This document shows, piece after piece, positions 47,529-57,223 of a DNA stretch of 64,000 bases; positions within the stretch are counted from its first letter, which is position 1; each line of letters opens with the position of its first letter. The notes beneath the pieces were generated by a model, which did not search any database, was not told the origin of the DNA, and worked only from the letters and a program-made list of their open reading frames with translations. Both the position numbers and the translations under genes were made by a program. This DNA comes from an uncultured Thermogutta sp. GTDB taxonomy: Bacteria > Planctomycetota > Planctomycetia > Pirellulales > Thermoguttaceae. Location of the stretch: contig CAKZMM010000042.1 of the NCBI GenBank assembly GCA_937128505.1, positions 39,613 to 103,612 of the forward strand, written 5' to 3'.

Positions 47529-48162
47529 ATTCAACAACTCGCTTTTAAGGCAATTGAGGGCTGGTCAGTTTAGGCTCGTCTTCAAGAAGAACTTTTTGGA
47601 AAACGTAACGTGGCGAAAATCCGGGGGCGGACGCGCGGGCAACTGGCCCGGCGATACTCGCTTACACTAAGCAAGAAGAGACTCCCTCGGGATATGAAGC
47701 CGATTCCACTCCGTCTCCGGGTAAAGAGTTTACTATTATCTTATGCAACTATCTTATGCAACGCTGTGGGGGCCGTGACGGATGCGACGCCGGCTCCAAG
47801 GAAAGATCGCGGCCGAGGGGTTAGGAGGGCACTTACAAGAAATCATCGCTTGGTATTGCGCGAGCAAACTATCCAAAATTTAAGCAGGGAGTAGGAACGG
47901 GACGAAAAGAGAACGCTTCTGCCTTGTCACGAGCGGGCTACTACTAGTTTTAGTCCCATTTTTGCTCTCTATTCATTATTCGCTATTCATTCTTATGTTC
48001 ACATGTTTGACTCTTAGAAAGTGATCCGTCCGATAGCTCCACTTCCATGTTGATATTCGGCTACACCGATTACAAAGGTCAACGCGACTTTACGCTGTTT
48101 GGGAGAAGCTAAGATATCTTGTCGGGAAAGAAATCTCTTTGTCTAAAGAAAGGGGATAAACG
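47529..48162. other. Spacer with a 13-bp tandem repeat
   Basis: A basic 94-codon frame (47610-47894, GTG start) shows no domain and is not called. The repeat lies at 47738-47762. The ugd ribosome-binding site GAAAGGGG lies at its end. Confidence 0.45.
47738..47762. repeat. 13-bp tandem repeat
   Basis: ATCTTATGCAACT is followed directly by ATCTTATGCAAC. Confidence 0.9.
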
Positions 48163-49482
48163 ATGTGCATTGCGATGATCGGGACCGGCTACGTGGGGTT
48201 GGTCACGGGAACATGCTTCGCGGAGACCGGTAATCATGTGATTTGCGTGGACCGTGAGTCTTGGAAGATCGAGATGCTCCAACGTGGCGAGTCGCCGATT
48301 TATGAGCCGGGGTTGAGCGAATTACTTACCCGGAATATTGCAGCCGGCAGACTAGGTTTTACCACCGATTTGGCAAAGGCGGTGTCGGAAGCCCAATTGG
48401 TCTTTATCGCCGTCGGTACCCCACCGCAGGAAGATGGATCGGTCGACTTAAGCGCGATATGGGAAGCCGTACGGCAGATGGCTCCGCATTTGGCTTGGGA
48501 TGCGATCGTCGTCCTTAAGAGCACCGTGCCCGTGGGAACCAATGCGGCTGTGACCCGGCAACTGGAGGAATTGACAGGCAGAAAGTGCTCCGTAGCGAGT
48601 AACCCTGAATTCCTAAAAGAGGGGACCGCCGTCGACGACTTCATGAAACCCGATCGGGTTGTAGTGGGGGCGCGAGAGCGCAAAGTTTTCGAGGTGCTTC
48701 GGGAGCTGTATCAGCCGTACTTGCGCACGGATCGACCGTTTTTGGAGATGTCCCCGGAAAGTGCGGAAATGACAAAGTATGCCGCCAACGCGATGCTGGC
48801 TACCAAAATCAGCTTCATCAATGAGATAGCCAATTTGTGCGAGCGGACCGGGGCAGATGTTAATGATGTTCGCCGCGGCATCGGACACGACGAGCGGATC
48901 GGCTTCGCTTTTCTCTTCCCGGGCGTGGGCTACGGTGGCAGTTGCCTGCCGAAAGATGTCCAAGCCTTGGCTGCCGTAGCGCGAGGCCGGGACGTGTCCC
49001 CGGTTATCCTCGAGGCCGTTCACCGCGTCAACGAGCGTCAGAAGCACCTCCTTTTCGAGCGAATCTCACAGCATTTTCAAGGGCAACTTTACGGCAAGGT
49101 GATCGCAATTTGGGGACTGGCCTTCAAGCCAATGACCGATGATATTCGTGAGGCGCCCTCGCTTGTTCTGATCGAACGCTTGCTAGCAGCTGGGGCGACG
49201 GTGCGGGTTCACGACCCTGTGGCAATGCCGAACGTGCGTCGCGTATTTGGGTCGCGGCTGATTTATTGCGACCTCGCAGAAGAAGCTTTGGAGGGTGCGG
49301 ATGCCCTAGCGATTGTGACCGAGTGGAAGCAATTCGTGCATCCCGATTTCGAAAAAGTGAAATCGTGCCTACGACAACCTTTGGTCTTCGATGGCCGCAA
49401 TCTATACGATCCAGAAAAAATGAGGTGTTTGGGCTTCACGTACTACAGTATTGGACGACCAGTGGTTTTCCCAGCGGAATAA
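48163..49482 (+). CDS. ugd: UDP-glucose 6-dehydrogenase
   Basis: It oxidises UDP-glucose to UDP-glucuronate in two NAD-dependent steps, giving the acid sugar for exopolysaccharides. The protein opens [21 protein letters not shown] (shortened Rossmann motif GTGYVG). It has [16 protein letters not shown] and [11 protein letters not shown], then [16 protein letters not shown] with substrate-binding residues. [16 protein letters not shown] holds the catalytic Cys261. The C-terminal UDP-binding domain is complete ([12 protein letters not shown]). Length 439 is typical. GAAAGGGG sits about 9 nt upstream of the ATG. All catalytic residues are present, so activity is expected. Confidence 0.96.
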   Translation: MCIAMIGTGYVGLVTGTCFAETGNHVICVDRESWKIEMLQRGESPIYEPGLSELLTRNIAAGRLGFTTDLAKAVSEAQLVFIAVGTPPQEDGSVDLSAIWEAVRQMAPHLAWDAIVVLKSTVPVGTNAAVTRQLEELTGRKCSVASNPEFLKEGTAVDDFMKPDRVVVGARERKVFEVLRELYQPYLRTDRPFLEMSPESAEMTKYAANAMLATKISFINEIANLCERTGADVNDVRRGIGHDERIGFAFLFPGVGYGGSCLPKDVQALAAVARGRDVSPVILEAVHRVNERQKHLLFERISQHFQGQLYGKVIAIWGLAFKPMTDDIREAPSLVLIERLLAAGATVRVHDPVAMPNVRRVFGSRLIYCDLAEEALEGADALAIVTEWKQFVHPDFEKVKSCLRQPLVFDGRNLYDPEKMRCLGFTYYSIGRPVVFPAE

Positions 49483-50444
49483 AACTACCGCTAGGATTGC
49501 CCGGCGTATCCGCCAGCAAGGTCTGGGAAGTTCTAGGAGGAAGAAATCGGCACTCGGTCCACCAATTTCGGAAATCGGTTGATGAATGTGGCGTGTACCG
49601 CTCGAAGGCTACCTGCTTCTCGGGGAAAGGCGAACCCCGCTGCTTTAGGGCCGGGATCAAGTCGAGTTTTCTCGGGGGTACGCATTTAAGACGAGCTTGG
49701 CTTGCCCCTTTCTTGCAAGGATCGGTTTGATGCGGAGCTCCGCTGTGGTTGGGGCCAACGGAGAATACTTTGGATGAAGGCGCGGATCCTGTTTGCTTAA
49801 TCCAAGAGCGGGGCTTTAAGTCAGGAGGCTTTGCTTTTGCATATCAGCCTTCCTGATAAAGAACCGTAGTAGAGCCGAAAACTCGTATTCGGCAAATCCG
49901 CGGATATGAGAACAGGCGAGATCCGAACTTAAGCGGGGCTCATAAGCTCTCTAGAGCACTAAAAATCGAGCCCGGAAAAAAGTCCTGGAATTGCCCACAC
50001 GCGGCGGATGATTTTACGGCATTACCACGTCACTTGCGTATGCGGCAGTTTCGCCCGGCGTTTCCCGGCCGCTCACCGCGGGCCCCTCCTTGCTCATACT
50101 CCCTACAATCAGCTTATCTTCCGCAGTTCATTCTTTCGAGAAATTCCTCAAAGTCATCACAACTATTGCTTTCCAACGCCCTTTGTGTTCCGACCGGTAG
50201 GGTCGACCCAAGCGTGGTAACGAGAGTGCGCTTCGAGCAAGCTTGTGCCAAAAAGGCGGGTTTTAGTGGGGTATAATACGGAAGCAGCGCAGGTTTTAGC
50301 GATAGCTATGGCCCGGGCCCCCGCTTTACCTAACGCCTGTTTGATACCACTTGCTTCCTCAATTCGCATTTCGAATTAAATCGTGTCTTGTTAGATGGTT
50401 TGGACGAAAACCCCAAGTACCGGCTAGGCTGGCAGAAGGCGATC
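49483..50444. other. Long spacer
   Basis: No supported gene. A bulged hairpin TCAGGAGGCT/AGCCTTCCTGA lies near 49821-49855. The following reading frame is open back to a TTG at 50388. Confidence 0.4.
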
Positions 50445-52058
50445 ATGGAAAGAGCGCCCCCCGAGCAAATGCCTGAAGAGCTCACCTCGCAGGATAGCTT
50501 GGAACGGCTGGCGGCCGATCACCAGGAGTTGCTTAATCATTGGGCCGGCCAACGACAGGCGCTTCACAAGATTCGGTTGGCCCTGACAAGCTGGGTTCAG
50601 GAATTAGCCGCCCGCTGGGATGCGGCTCGCGCCGAGCTGCAACGCCGACAATGGCAACTGGAGCTACGAGCCGCCGAACTCCAGCGGCGAGCGAAAGAAC
50701 TAATCGACTTAGAAACCCGCCTTTCGGCAAGTCAAGCCGAATGGGAGGCTTTGCGCGCCCAAACGCAAAGCCAGTTCGAACTCTTGTCGGAGCATCTTCA
50801 TCGGACCGAGCGGTCGCTCGGAATGCGCATTCACCAATTCGACGATCAATTGCGAGAATTGGCCCGTTTGCGATCAGAGCTTGCCCAACGCCAAGAGCAT
50901 TATCAAAGGCAAATCGAGGAACTTGCGCAGGAGCGGGGCCGGGTCGACGCACTCCGCGAGCAGGTGGCGGAAGCGCAGAGGGAACTTGAGGAAAAACGTC
51001 AGTTGCTAACCGTACAGCAAAGCCGAACTGCGGCGCAACGCCAGGCGATTGCCCGGCAACTCCGCGCCCAGCGTCGTGCCCAGCGACTTCGATGGGAAGC
51101 TGAAAAAGCGCGGTGGTCACAGGCGCAGCCATTTTTTTCCTCGGCAACGCCGAAGGGAACGGAGTCCGCAGGGATCGACCCAATCGCCTTTGAAAAGCTG
51201 ATCGAGCGGCTTGAGACCCAGTGGGTAAAATGGGTCGGTCAAGCGAAGCTTGCTGTAGGCAACAGTCCTAATTTCGACCGGCTCGCGGAGGCTTTGCAGG
51301 AAGCGATCGAGCAACGGGTGGCGTCCCTGCTTGAGGAGTTTGCTTCCCGCCAGCAGAACGATAAACTAGACGATCTAGAGCGTCGCTATCGACTCGCCGT
51401 GGAGGAGATTCGACAACTCCGCGCAGAAAACGAGTCCCTGAGCCATGCGGTGGCGGAAGCCAAAAACGAAACCTTCCAAGCGGCGAAAAAGGCGGAAATG
51501 GGAGCGGCACGGCCTGCGCTCGATTGGGAAGTGCAAAAGAATCAATGGTTGGCTGCCTTAGAGAGGGAAGAGTCGGCCGGGGAATCGAATTCCGATGAAC
51601 ACCGTCTCCGATTAGAGCAGATTGTACGACGGACCGAGGAGCTGCTGGCCGAGAAGGATCGTGAAATTCGCCATCTTCAAAAACTCTTAGAAGATCAAAG
51701 CAATAGCCTGGGACATTTGGCAGTGGGAGCGGCTGCAATCGGCGAGGTGCTCGATCAAGATCCCGTTATCCAGGAGGAACGCCAGCATCTCCAACGACTG
51801 CGGCTGGAGTGGGAGGAAAAATTGCGACGGGCCGAAGTTGAAATGTCGGTGGAACGAGCTAAATTGGCTCGTCAGCAGATGGAGTTGGAAGAGAAGCGTC
51901 GACAGCTCGAGCAATGGGAAAAAGAGTTGGAGCAACTGGCCAAGCAACAATCAAGCCATCAAGGTGCGGAAGATTCTTCGGCCCGAAATAAACCGGCTCG
52001 ACGGCGGTGGTTCATGCAGCTTGGCCTGAAAGGTGAGGAAGAAGATTCGGGTACCTAA
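50445..52058 (+). CDS. Long coiled-coil protein, cytoplasmic, unknown function
   Basis: The protein has about 537 residues and no signal peptide or membrane segment. Nearly the whole chain is Glu/Gln/Arg/Leu/Ala-rich with heptad spacing. One block runs ~residues 20-230 (with repeated AELQRR and ELAQRQ-type strings) and a second ~300-515. They are split by a less regular stretch around 235-300 that contains PKGTESAGIDPIAFEKLIE. The C-terminus ends in a basic patch NKPARRRWFMQLGLKG. Such proteins can be scaffolds, filament formers or SMC-like linkers; no ATPase is present. The ATG at 50445 is preferred over the TTG at 50388 because AGAAGG lies ~8 nt upstream. It is monocistronic. Confidence 0.75.
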   Translation: MERAPPEQMPEELTSQDSLERLAADHQELLNHWAGQRQALHKIRLALTSWVQELAARWDAARAELQRRQWQLELRAAELQRRAKELIDLETRLSASQAEWEALRAQTQSQFELLSEHLHRTERSLGMRIHQFDDQLRELARLRSELAQRQEHYQRQIEELAQERGRVDALREQVAEAQRELEEKRQLLTVQQSRTAAQRQAIARQLRAQRRAQRLRWEAEKARWSQAQPFFSSATPKGTESAGIDPIAFEKLIERLETQWVKWVGQAKLAVGNSPNFDRLAEALQEAIEQRVASLLEEFASRQQNDKLDDLERRYRLAVEEIRQLRAENESLSHAVAEAKNETFQAAKKAEMGAARPALDWEVQKNQWLAALEREESAGESNSDEHRLRLEQIVRRTEELLAEKDREIRHLQKLLEDQSNSLGHLAVGAAAIGEVLDQDPVIQEERQHLQRLRLEWEEKLRRAEVEMSVERAKLARQQMELEEKRRQLEQWEKELEQLAKQQSSHQGAEDSSARNKPARRRWFMQLGLKGEEEDSGT

Positions 52059-52337
52059 GTTGCAAGCGGCCCTTTTCACCGCTGGTTTCCATGCATTAAA
52101 TGGGACTTGCATCTGTTTCGCAGTACTCATTTGGTAGATTCGCTTCGCTGTCATTGCGTGGCAGAAGAATTGCTGCAAGAATGTCCCCATTCGACGCCTA
52201 AAAAGCAGCTTCCCGCGGATTTGGGCTTTCAGTTTCTAGATGAGCTTGGCAGTTTTTTATCTTGTTCAATCAAGCGGCAACTTGGGTTCGGGTGTAGGTA
52301 ACAAGGCTTCGCGTCGTCTCAGGAGTTCGAGTCGGAA
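52059..52337. other. Spacer
   Basis: About 280 bp with no supported feature beyond AGGAG about 13 nt before the next ATG. Confidence 0.3.
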
Positions 52338-53099
52338 ATGGACTTGCAACTCGAAAACAAGGTTGCACTAGTCACGGGCGGAAGCCGCGGTCTTGGAAAA
52401 GCGATCTGCCTTGCCTTGGCCCGGGAGGGCGCTCACGTCTGCGTGAACTATCGCCACACCGCCTCTCAAGCCGAAGAAGTTGTTGAGCAGATCAAGCGAC
52501 AATTCCGGCGGGAAGCAATGGCTATTCGGGCCGATGTCGCCAGCGAGGCCGATGTGGTGGCCATGTTTACGGCGACAATTCATCGGTTTGGACGCGTGGA
52601 TATCCTCGTCAACAACGCGGCGGTATGTCCGACCGGATGGGTCAAAGACATGACCTGGGAGGTCTGGAGCACCACCCTTCAAATCAATTTGACGGGAACC
52701 TTTCTGTGTTGTCGTCAAATGGTTCGCCACCTCATCAACACAGGGCGAAAAGGCCGCATAGTGAACATCGTTTCAGCAGCAGCGTTCTTAGGTTCCACAA
52801 CGGGACATGCCCCGTACGATGCAAGTAAAGGTGCCATTGTCTCGTTTACCATTTCCTTAGCGAGGGAAGTTGCCCAGTACGGCATTTACGTCAATGCTGT
52901 GGCCCCGGGGATGATTCGCACCGATATGACAAGCGCGACTCTCGAAGCGAATTTGGACAAGTACTTGGCGCGGATTCCCCTGCGACGGATCGCCGATCCG
53001 GAAGAGGTCGCGGACGTGGTGGTCTTTCTTGCTTCAGACCGGGCCAGCTATATGACCGGGGCAACAGTCGACGTAAGCGGCGGATTGCTCATGCGGTAA
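52338..53099 (+). CDS. Short-chain dehydrogenase/reductase (FabG-like)
   Basis: It is an NAD(P)-dependent oxidoreductase of the classical SDR type. The cofactor motif is [13 protein letters not shown]; the structural NNA motif lies in [11 protein letters not shown]. The catalytic Ser sits in [10 protein letters not shown] and the Tyr-x3-Lys in [10 protein letters not shown]. The ending [15 protein letters not shown] is typical of this class. Length 253 is normal. FabG of fatty acid synthesis cannot be excluded, but the next gene encodes a sugar kinase, so a sugar or polyol dehydrogenase role is more likely. The 358-bp gap makes cotranscription with that kinase uncertain. Confidence 0.87.
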   Translation: MDLQLENKVALVTGGSRGLGKAICLALAREGAHVCVNYRHTASQAEEVVEQIKRQFRREAMAIRADVASEADVVAMFTATIHRFGRVDILVNNAAVCPTGWVKDMTWEVWSTTLQINLTGTFLCCRQMVRHLINTGRKGRIVNIVSAAAFLGSTTGHAPYDASKGAIVSFTISLAREVAQYGIYVNAVAPGMIRTDMTSATLEANLDKYLARIPLRRIADPEEVADVVVFLASDRASYMTGATVDVSGGLLMR

Positions 53100-53457
53100 G
53101 CCGTGCAAGCATTGAGCGGATTCAGGAAACCCAATAGCGGAAAGCTTCCATTTGTCCCATCAATACGGCTGATTTGATATGCGGTACTTCCTTCTTGAGG
53201 CGGCCGCTTAAAAATCTGCCCTTTATCGCTTAACGGGGTGATGAATCCCTCGATTGCTGAGCAAGCCGGGTGCCTGTTGTGTACAGGAGCAGCCGAAATG
53301 TGCCCCTTTAAGCGCGGCGTCTTCCGAGCCTCTTGCAGCGTGACTTAACTCGGCTTTACACGTGAAAGGTGAAAAATTGAACTGGCGGTCTCCTGCGCTC
53401 TAGCTTAGGGCGTTAGTACACGGTTGTCGAGCGCGCTATTGAAGCAGGGTAAGTATT
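53100..53457. other. Spacer
   Basis: No supported gene, hairpin or repeat is seen here. Confidence 0.3.
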
Positions 53458-55068
53458 ATGCCGGACTACCTGATGGGGATCGATCTTGGATCCACGAGTT
53501 TGAAAAGCGTCGTCTTTGACTTGGAGGGACGGATGGTAGCCCGGGCAAGCCGTCCGACCGTGCAGTTTCATCCAAACCCCCAGCATCCGGAGTGGACGGT
53601 GTGGCAACCGGAGCAAATTTGGGGTGATACTGCCGCGGCGATTCGGGAAACCGTCAGCCAACTGGATGATCCGCGGCAGATTCGGGCTGTTGCCGTTACG
53701 GGGATGGGGATGGATGGTCTGCCGGTGGATTCCAGTGGTCAGTGGTTATATCCCTTCATTAGCTGGCACGATGCGCGGACGCTTCCTCAGTACGAACGTT
53801 GGCTCGGGCGCGTGGGCTTACAGAAATCTTTTTTAATTGGGGGAAGTCCCGTCTGGCCCATCAACTCCGTGTTTCGCATTCTTTGGATGGCGGAAAATGA
53901 ACCGGAGATCATGCAAAGAACCGCTAAATGGCTGCTGATCGAAGATTTCGTGAATTTCATGCTTTGCGGCAAGATGACCACGGACTACAGCATGGCTTCG
54001 TGTACGCTGCTTTTCGATCAGCGAAGACGCTGTTGGTCGGACGAATTACTGGCTGCCGCCGGTTTGAGTCGAAGTCTTTTGTGTGAGCTTCAGCCGAGTG
54101 GAACCTTCTTGGGGGAAATTCATGGGGCAGCATCCCGGCAGACGGGACTTCCGGAAGGTACGCCGGTGGTACTCGGAGGTCACGACCATTTGTGCGGGGC
54201 GATCCCCGTGGGGGCGTTCGAGCCGGGCGTATTTCTGGATGTTACAGGCACCTGGGAGACCGTGCTTGCCACGACGGATGAGCCGGCGCTTGACGCCAAA
54301 TTGGTCGGTACCGGCTTGATGGTCCAGGCGCACGTCGCCCGGGATAAATACACGGCTTGGGGTGGCAATCCCGCCGGTGACATGCTGGAGTGGTTTCGTG
54401 CCGAATTCGGCGAAAGCTTTCGCCCGGAGCGCACCGTACCCGAACCGAGCCAGGGGATGGATAGCTCTGATTTACCTTCGAGCAACGGCTCGGAGGCTGG
54501 CGACATCCGGGCAGTAGCTTGGGAGGCGTTGATTCGGTCGGCGGCCAAAACTCCCCCGGGAGCAAGGGGGGTACTATTTTTGCCGCATCTATGCGGAGCA
54601 AGTTTCCCGGTAGTAGATGCAACCAGCCGTGGGGCTTTTTTGGGTCTGTCTCGACGAGCAGGCCGCGGAGAAATTGTTCGCGCTATTATTGAAGGGCTCT
54701 GTTTCCAATTTCGGGATTTTGTAGAGACACTTGCTGCTCGCTTGGGGCGAGCTCCCGAGCGGGTAATTACCGTCGGCGGAGCCACCAGAAATCGCTTTTG
54801 GATGCAGACGAAAGCAGATGTGTTGGGTCGAGCGGTCGAGGTACCGGAAATTGAGGAGGCCACCCCGTTGGGGGCGGCAATCCTCGCGGGAATCGGTGTG
54901 GGACTTTATGCCGACGAAAGGAACGCTTACGAGCGTGTTTGCCCTCAAAGCCACGTGTATCATCCTCAATCGGCAAATCAGCAGCTTTATGATCGAACGT
55001 TCGCTATCTATCGGCAGCTTTATCCGCTTCTGGCAGACCTGAATCGAAAATTGGCAGAAAACGAATAA
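53458..55068 (+). CDS. FGGY family carbohydrate kinase
   Basis: It phosphorylates a sugar or polyol with ATP in the cytoplasm. The N-terminal domain opens MGIDLGSTSLKSVVFDLEG (phosphate loop 1). It has AVAVTGMGMDGLPVD and the FGGY substrate region around SWHDARTLPQYERW. The C-terminal ATPase half has GGHDHLCGAIPVGA, LDVTGTWETVLAT and the adenosine motif VITVGGATRNRFWMQTKAD, followed by ATPLGAAILAGIG. The 536 residues fit xylulokinase, rhamnulokinase or fuculokinase; I cannot choose between them. The upstream SDR could make the substrate, which would give a two-step sugar-use route. Confidence 0.88.
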   Translation: MPDYLMGIDLGSTSLKSVVFDLEGRMVARASRPTVQFHPNPQHPEWTVWQPEQIWGDTAAAIRETVSQLDDPRQIRAVAVTGMGMDGLPVDSSGQWLYPFISWHDARTLPQYERWLGRVGLQKSFLIGGSPVWPINSVFRILWMAENEPEIMQRTAKWLLIEDFVNFMLCGKMTTDYSMASCTLLFDQRRRCWSDELLAAAGLSRSLLCELQPSGTFLGEIHGAASRQTGLPEGTPVVLGGHDHLCGAIPVGAFEPGVFLDVTGTWETVLATTDEPALDAKLVGTGLMVQAHVARDKYTAWGGNPAGDMLEWFRAEFGESFRPERTVPEPSQGMDSSDLPSSNGSEAGDIRAVAWEALIRSAAKTPPGARGVLFLPHLCGASFPVVDATSRGAFLGLSRRAGRGEIVRAIIEGLCFQFRDFVETLAARLGRAPERVITVGGATRNRFWMQTKADVLGRAVEVPEIEEATPLGAAILAGIGVGLYADERNAYERVCPQSHVYHPQSANQQLYDRTFAIYRQLYPLLADLNRKLAENE

Positions 55069-55545
55069 CAGAGCCCGAACCGGTCTTTCAAATCAACGTT
55101 TGGGGGATTGAACGTTTTGGAGGTTTCTTAAAGTCTTCCCTGTTCAAAGACTTCGAGATTCTTATCATCGGGCCGGGACTGCGAGGAATTCGGCACATTA
55201 GGTGGTCAAATCGGATCGAACGGCGGACTCTTCGTTTGAGGCGCATCCTTCTGGCCTTGCGGCCAGGTGCCCACTCGCGGGCCTTGAGCTCGCTTCGCTC
55301 TTGACGAAGCTTTGGTCCCGAAAACACAATGGGGACTGTAATTTTGCGAGAGATTTAGCACTCCGGAGCTTCTTGTTCAGGAGGCCGCGTGAGTTCTAAG
55401 AAAGCGTGATTTGTAGGTTCCTTTTTCCATCGTGCTTCTTCCCGATGTGAGCGGTGATGGATACTCACACGGTGTGCTTCGTGCACATTACTTTGGAAGC
55501 GGCGCGGACTGATCGCTTTGGTGACTTGAACTCGGAGCCATCGCT
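55069..55545. other. Spacer
   Basis: No supported gene is seen. A GGAG lies about 11 nt before the next ATG. Confidence 0.3.
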
Positions 55546-56394
55546 ATGGCAGGCTGGTTTTACCTCGTGGGGGGTGAAGTGAGGGGCCCCATCTCTTCGG
55601 AGGCGCTGAAAGAAAAATTGGCAAAAGGGGAGCTTACGCCGGATTGCCCCGTGGGATCCTCACCGGATGCCCTGTGCTGGGAAATTCGTCAAGTTCCGGA
55701 GTTGGCGGCAGGTTCGTCGCCGGCGGGAGAGGGGGCCGAAGCGGTAGGGGTGGCATCAACGGTAGCCGATAGTTCCCTCGCCCATCCGGAACCGGAACCC
55801 GGACCAACGGATGCGTTAGCGGGATCCGCTGCGCTGGATGTCTCGGAACAAGGGGTGATTCCCGGGGCAACCCGCTCCCCTCTTGCGCTGCGGCCATGCA
55901 GCGATTGCGGCTGGATGGTCTCCCGCCAAGCTAGTGTGTGCCCCCGATGCGGCCGGCTTTTCCACGAAGCTTCCTCGGTTTTGGTCTATCGGGGAGAACA
56001 CCCGGTCCCGGTCATCATTTTCTTTTCGGTCTTAGCTGTGCTTTTCGTCTTGAGTAGCCCTTTTCTCGTGTATTTTTGGGTAAGCTTCCTGGGGCACCGG
56101 TTTTTGGGCGAGGAAGGGGCTACGGGGCTGTTCCCGCTTGGGTTTACGGCTGCTTACATTGTTTCGATGGTAGTATGTGCCCTTTTGGGGGGAGCCGTGG
56201 GGAAACCCCGCATGGCTTACTTGACCGGATTGTTCTTGGGTCTTTTCTTTGGTCCCCTCGGTGTATTTGCAGCGTATGCCATCGATAAAAGACCGCAGTG
56301 TTGCCACTGCTTGAGCCGTCTTGATGGCTTGGCGCGGGAATGCCCTCATTGCCACGCGCGATTACTTTGGAAAGTACAACCGAGTTGGTATTAA
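55546..56394 (+). CDS. GYF_2 (DUF4339) domain membrane protein with two zinc ribbons
   Basis: The N-terminal ~50 residues (WFYLVGGEVRGPISSEALK and the ALCWEIRQVPEL end) form a GYF_2 domain, a likely peptide-binding module. After an acidic low-complexity linker comes a first zinc ribbon (CSDCGWMVSRQASVCPRCG near 118-136). Four membrane segments follow at about residues 155-275. The chain ends in a second zinc ribbon (CCHCLSRLDGLARECPHC). Both ribbons would lie on the same side if the four segments form two hairpins. Function is unknown; such multi-module proteins are common in planctomycetes. It is monocistronic. Confidence 0.78.
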   Translation: MAGWFYLVGGEVRGPISSEALKEKLAKGELTPDCPVGSSPDALCWEIRQVPELAAGSSPAGEGAEAVGVASTVADSSLAHPEPEPGPTDALAGSAALDVSEQGVIPGATRSPLALRPCSDCGWMVSRQASVCPRCGRLFHEASSVLVYRGEHPVPVIIFFSVLAVLFVLSSPFLVYFWVSFLGHRFLGEEGATGLFPLGFTAAYIVSMVVCALLGGAVGKPRMAYLTGLFLGLFFGPLGVFAAYAIDKRPQCCHCLSRLDGLARECPHCHARLLWKVQPSWY

Positions 56395-57223
56395 GCTTCC
56401 CCCCAAGGTATTTCGCGCGAGAAGGTTGAGCCTTTGCGGTAAGATGCACGGCTCGTCGTGTGCTTGGGATTTAGCCATCATTTTCAACTCGATTATCGCA
56501 GATGATTTCCCATGTTTGGGGTATTTTTCAACGATAGCGCAGGCCTTTGGATATTTTAAGGTATGCAGGTATTCCGGCGGCGGAATCCCTCTCGTTAGCC
56601 GGAATGTTCAAGCTCCGGCCTTGAGACCGATGCTCTGCGCGTAAAGAACGCGGAAATCCTCGCAAGCCTTTGCTCATAGTGTACTCCGCGTCCGGCCTGC
56701 TGATGTGCGAGAATTCTGCGAGTAAGTCGCTCCGAATTGGCAGGCCACTTCTAACCGCGACGCGCTTCGGAAGCTTGTTAAACGCACCACAAAGTCATCG
56801 ATTAATAATTTCGGCCTGCAAACTGGTATCCCGAAAAATGTTAGGAGTTTATGATTCTGGAGCTAATAAAAAACTAATAAGAAAAATCTTAGATTTAAAG
56901 CGGAGAACCAGGAGTTGATTATTCGGATCTTTAGAGTAGGGCTAAAAGCTCGAGGTTGAGGAGGCCCTATTCTGAGTGGGAACACGCGGGGGTTCATCAC
57001 TTGGATCGCTAGGGAAAGCATAATCGGTCACGGAGGTCGAGGGAAGAGCGCAAGAGGTCTTCATTTGCAGTCTCATGACGAGCGTGACCAATCCGAATTC
57101 TTGAAGCGAGATCGGGGCTTAATTTGGAGCTCAAGAACAAGGGTTAACAATTCGAATCTCTCCGAAAAAGTCGTTTCCGCCGGAAGATGAAAAAAGTCGC
57201 ATTCGCCGGGAGATAGGGAGCAA
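56395..57223. other. Long spacer with a 25-bp near-tandem repeat
   Basis: No supported gene. The repeat lies at 57164-57214, directly upstream of the ceramidase-like gene, and includes its ribosome-binding region GGGAGATAGGGAG. Confidence 0.5.
57164..57214. repeat. Near-tandem 25/26-bp repeat reaching the ribosome-binding site
   Basis: Units 57164-57188 and 57189-57214 both start GAAAAA, contain GTCG and end CGCCGGnAGAT. The second copy supplies the purine-rich stretch before the ATG at 57224. Confidence 0.8.

Noticed and set aside
47610..47894. Basic 94-codon frame starting with GTG
   Set aside because: Arginine-rich composition typical of chance frames; contains the tandem repeat and has no domain.
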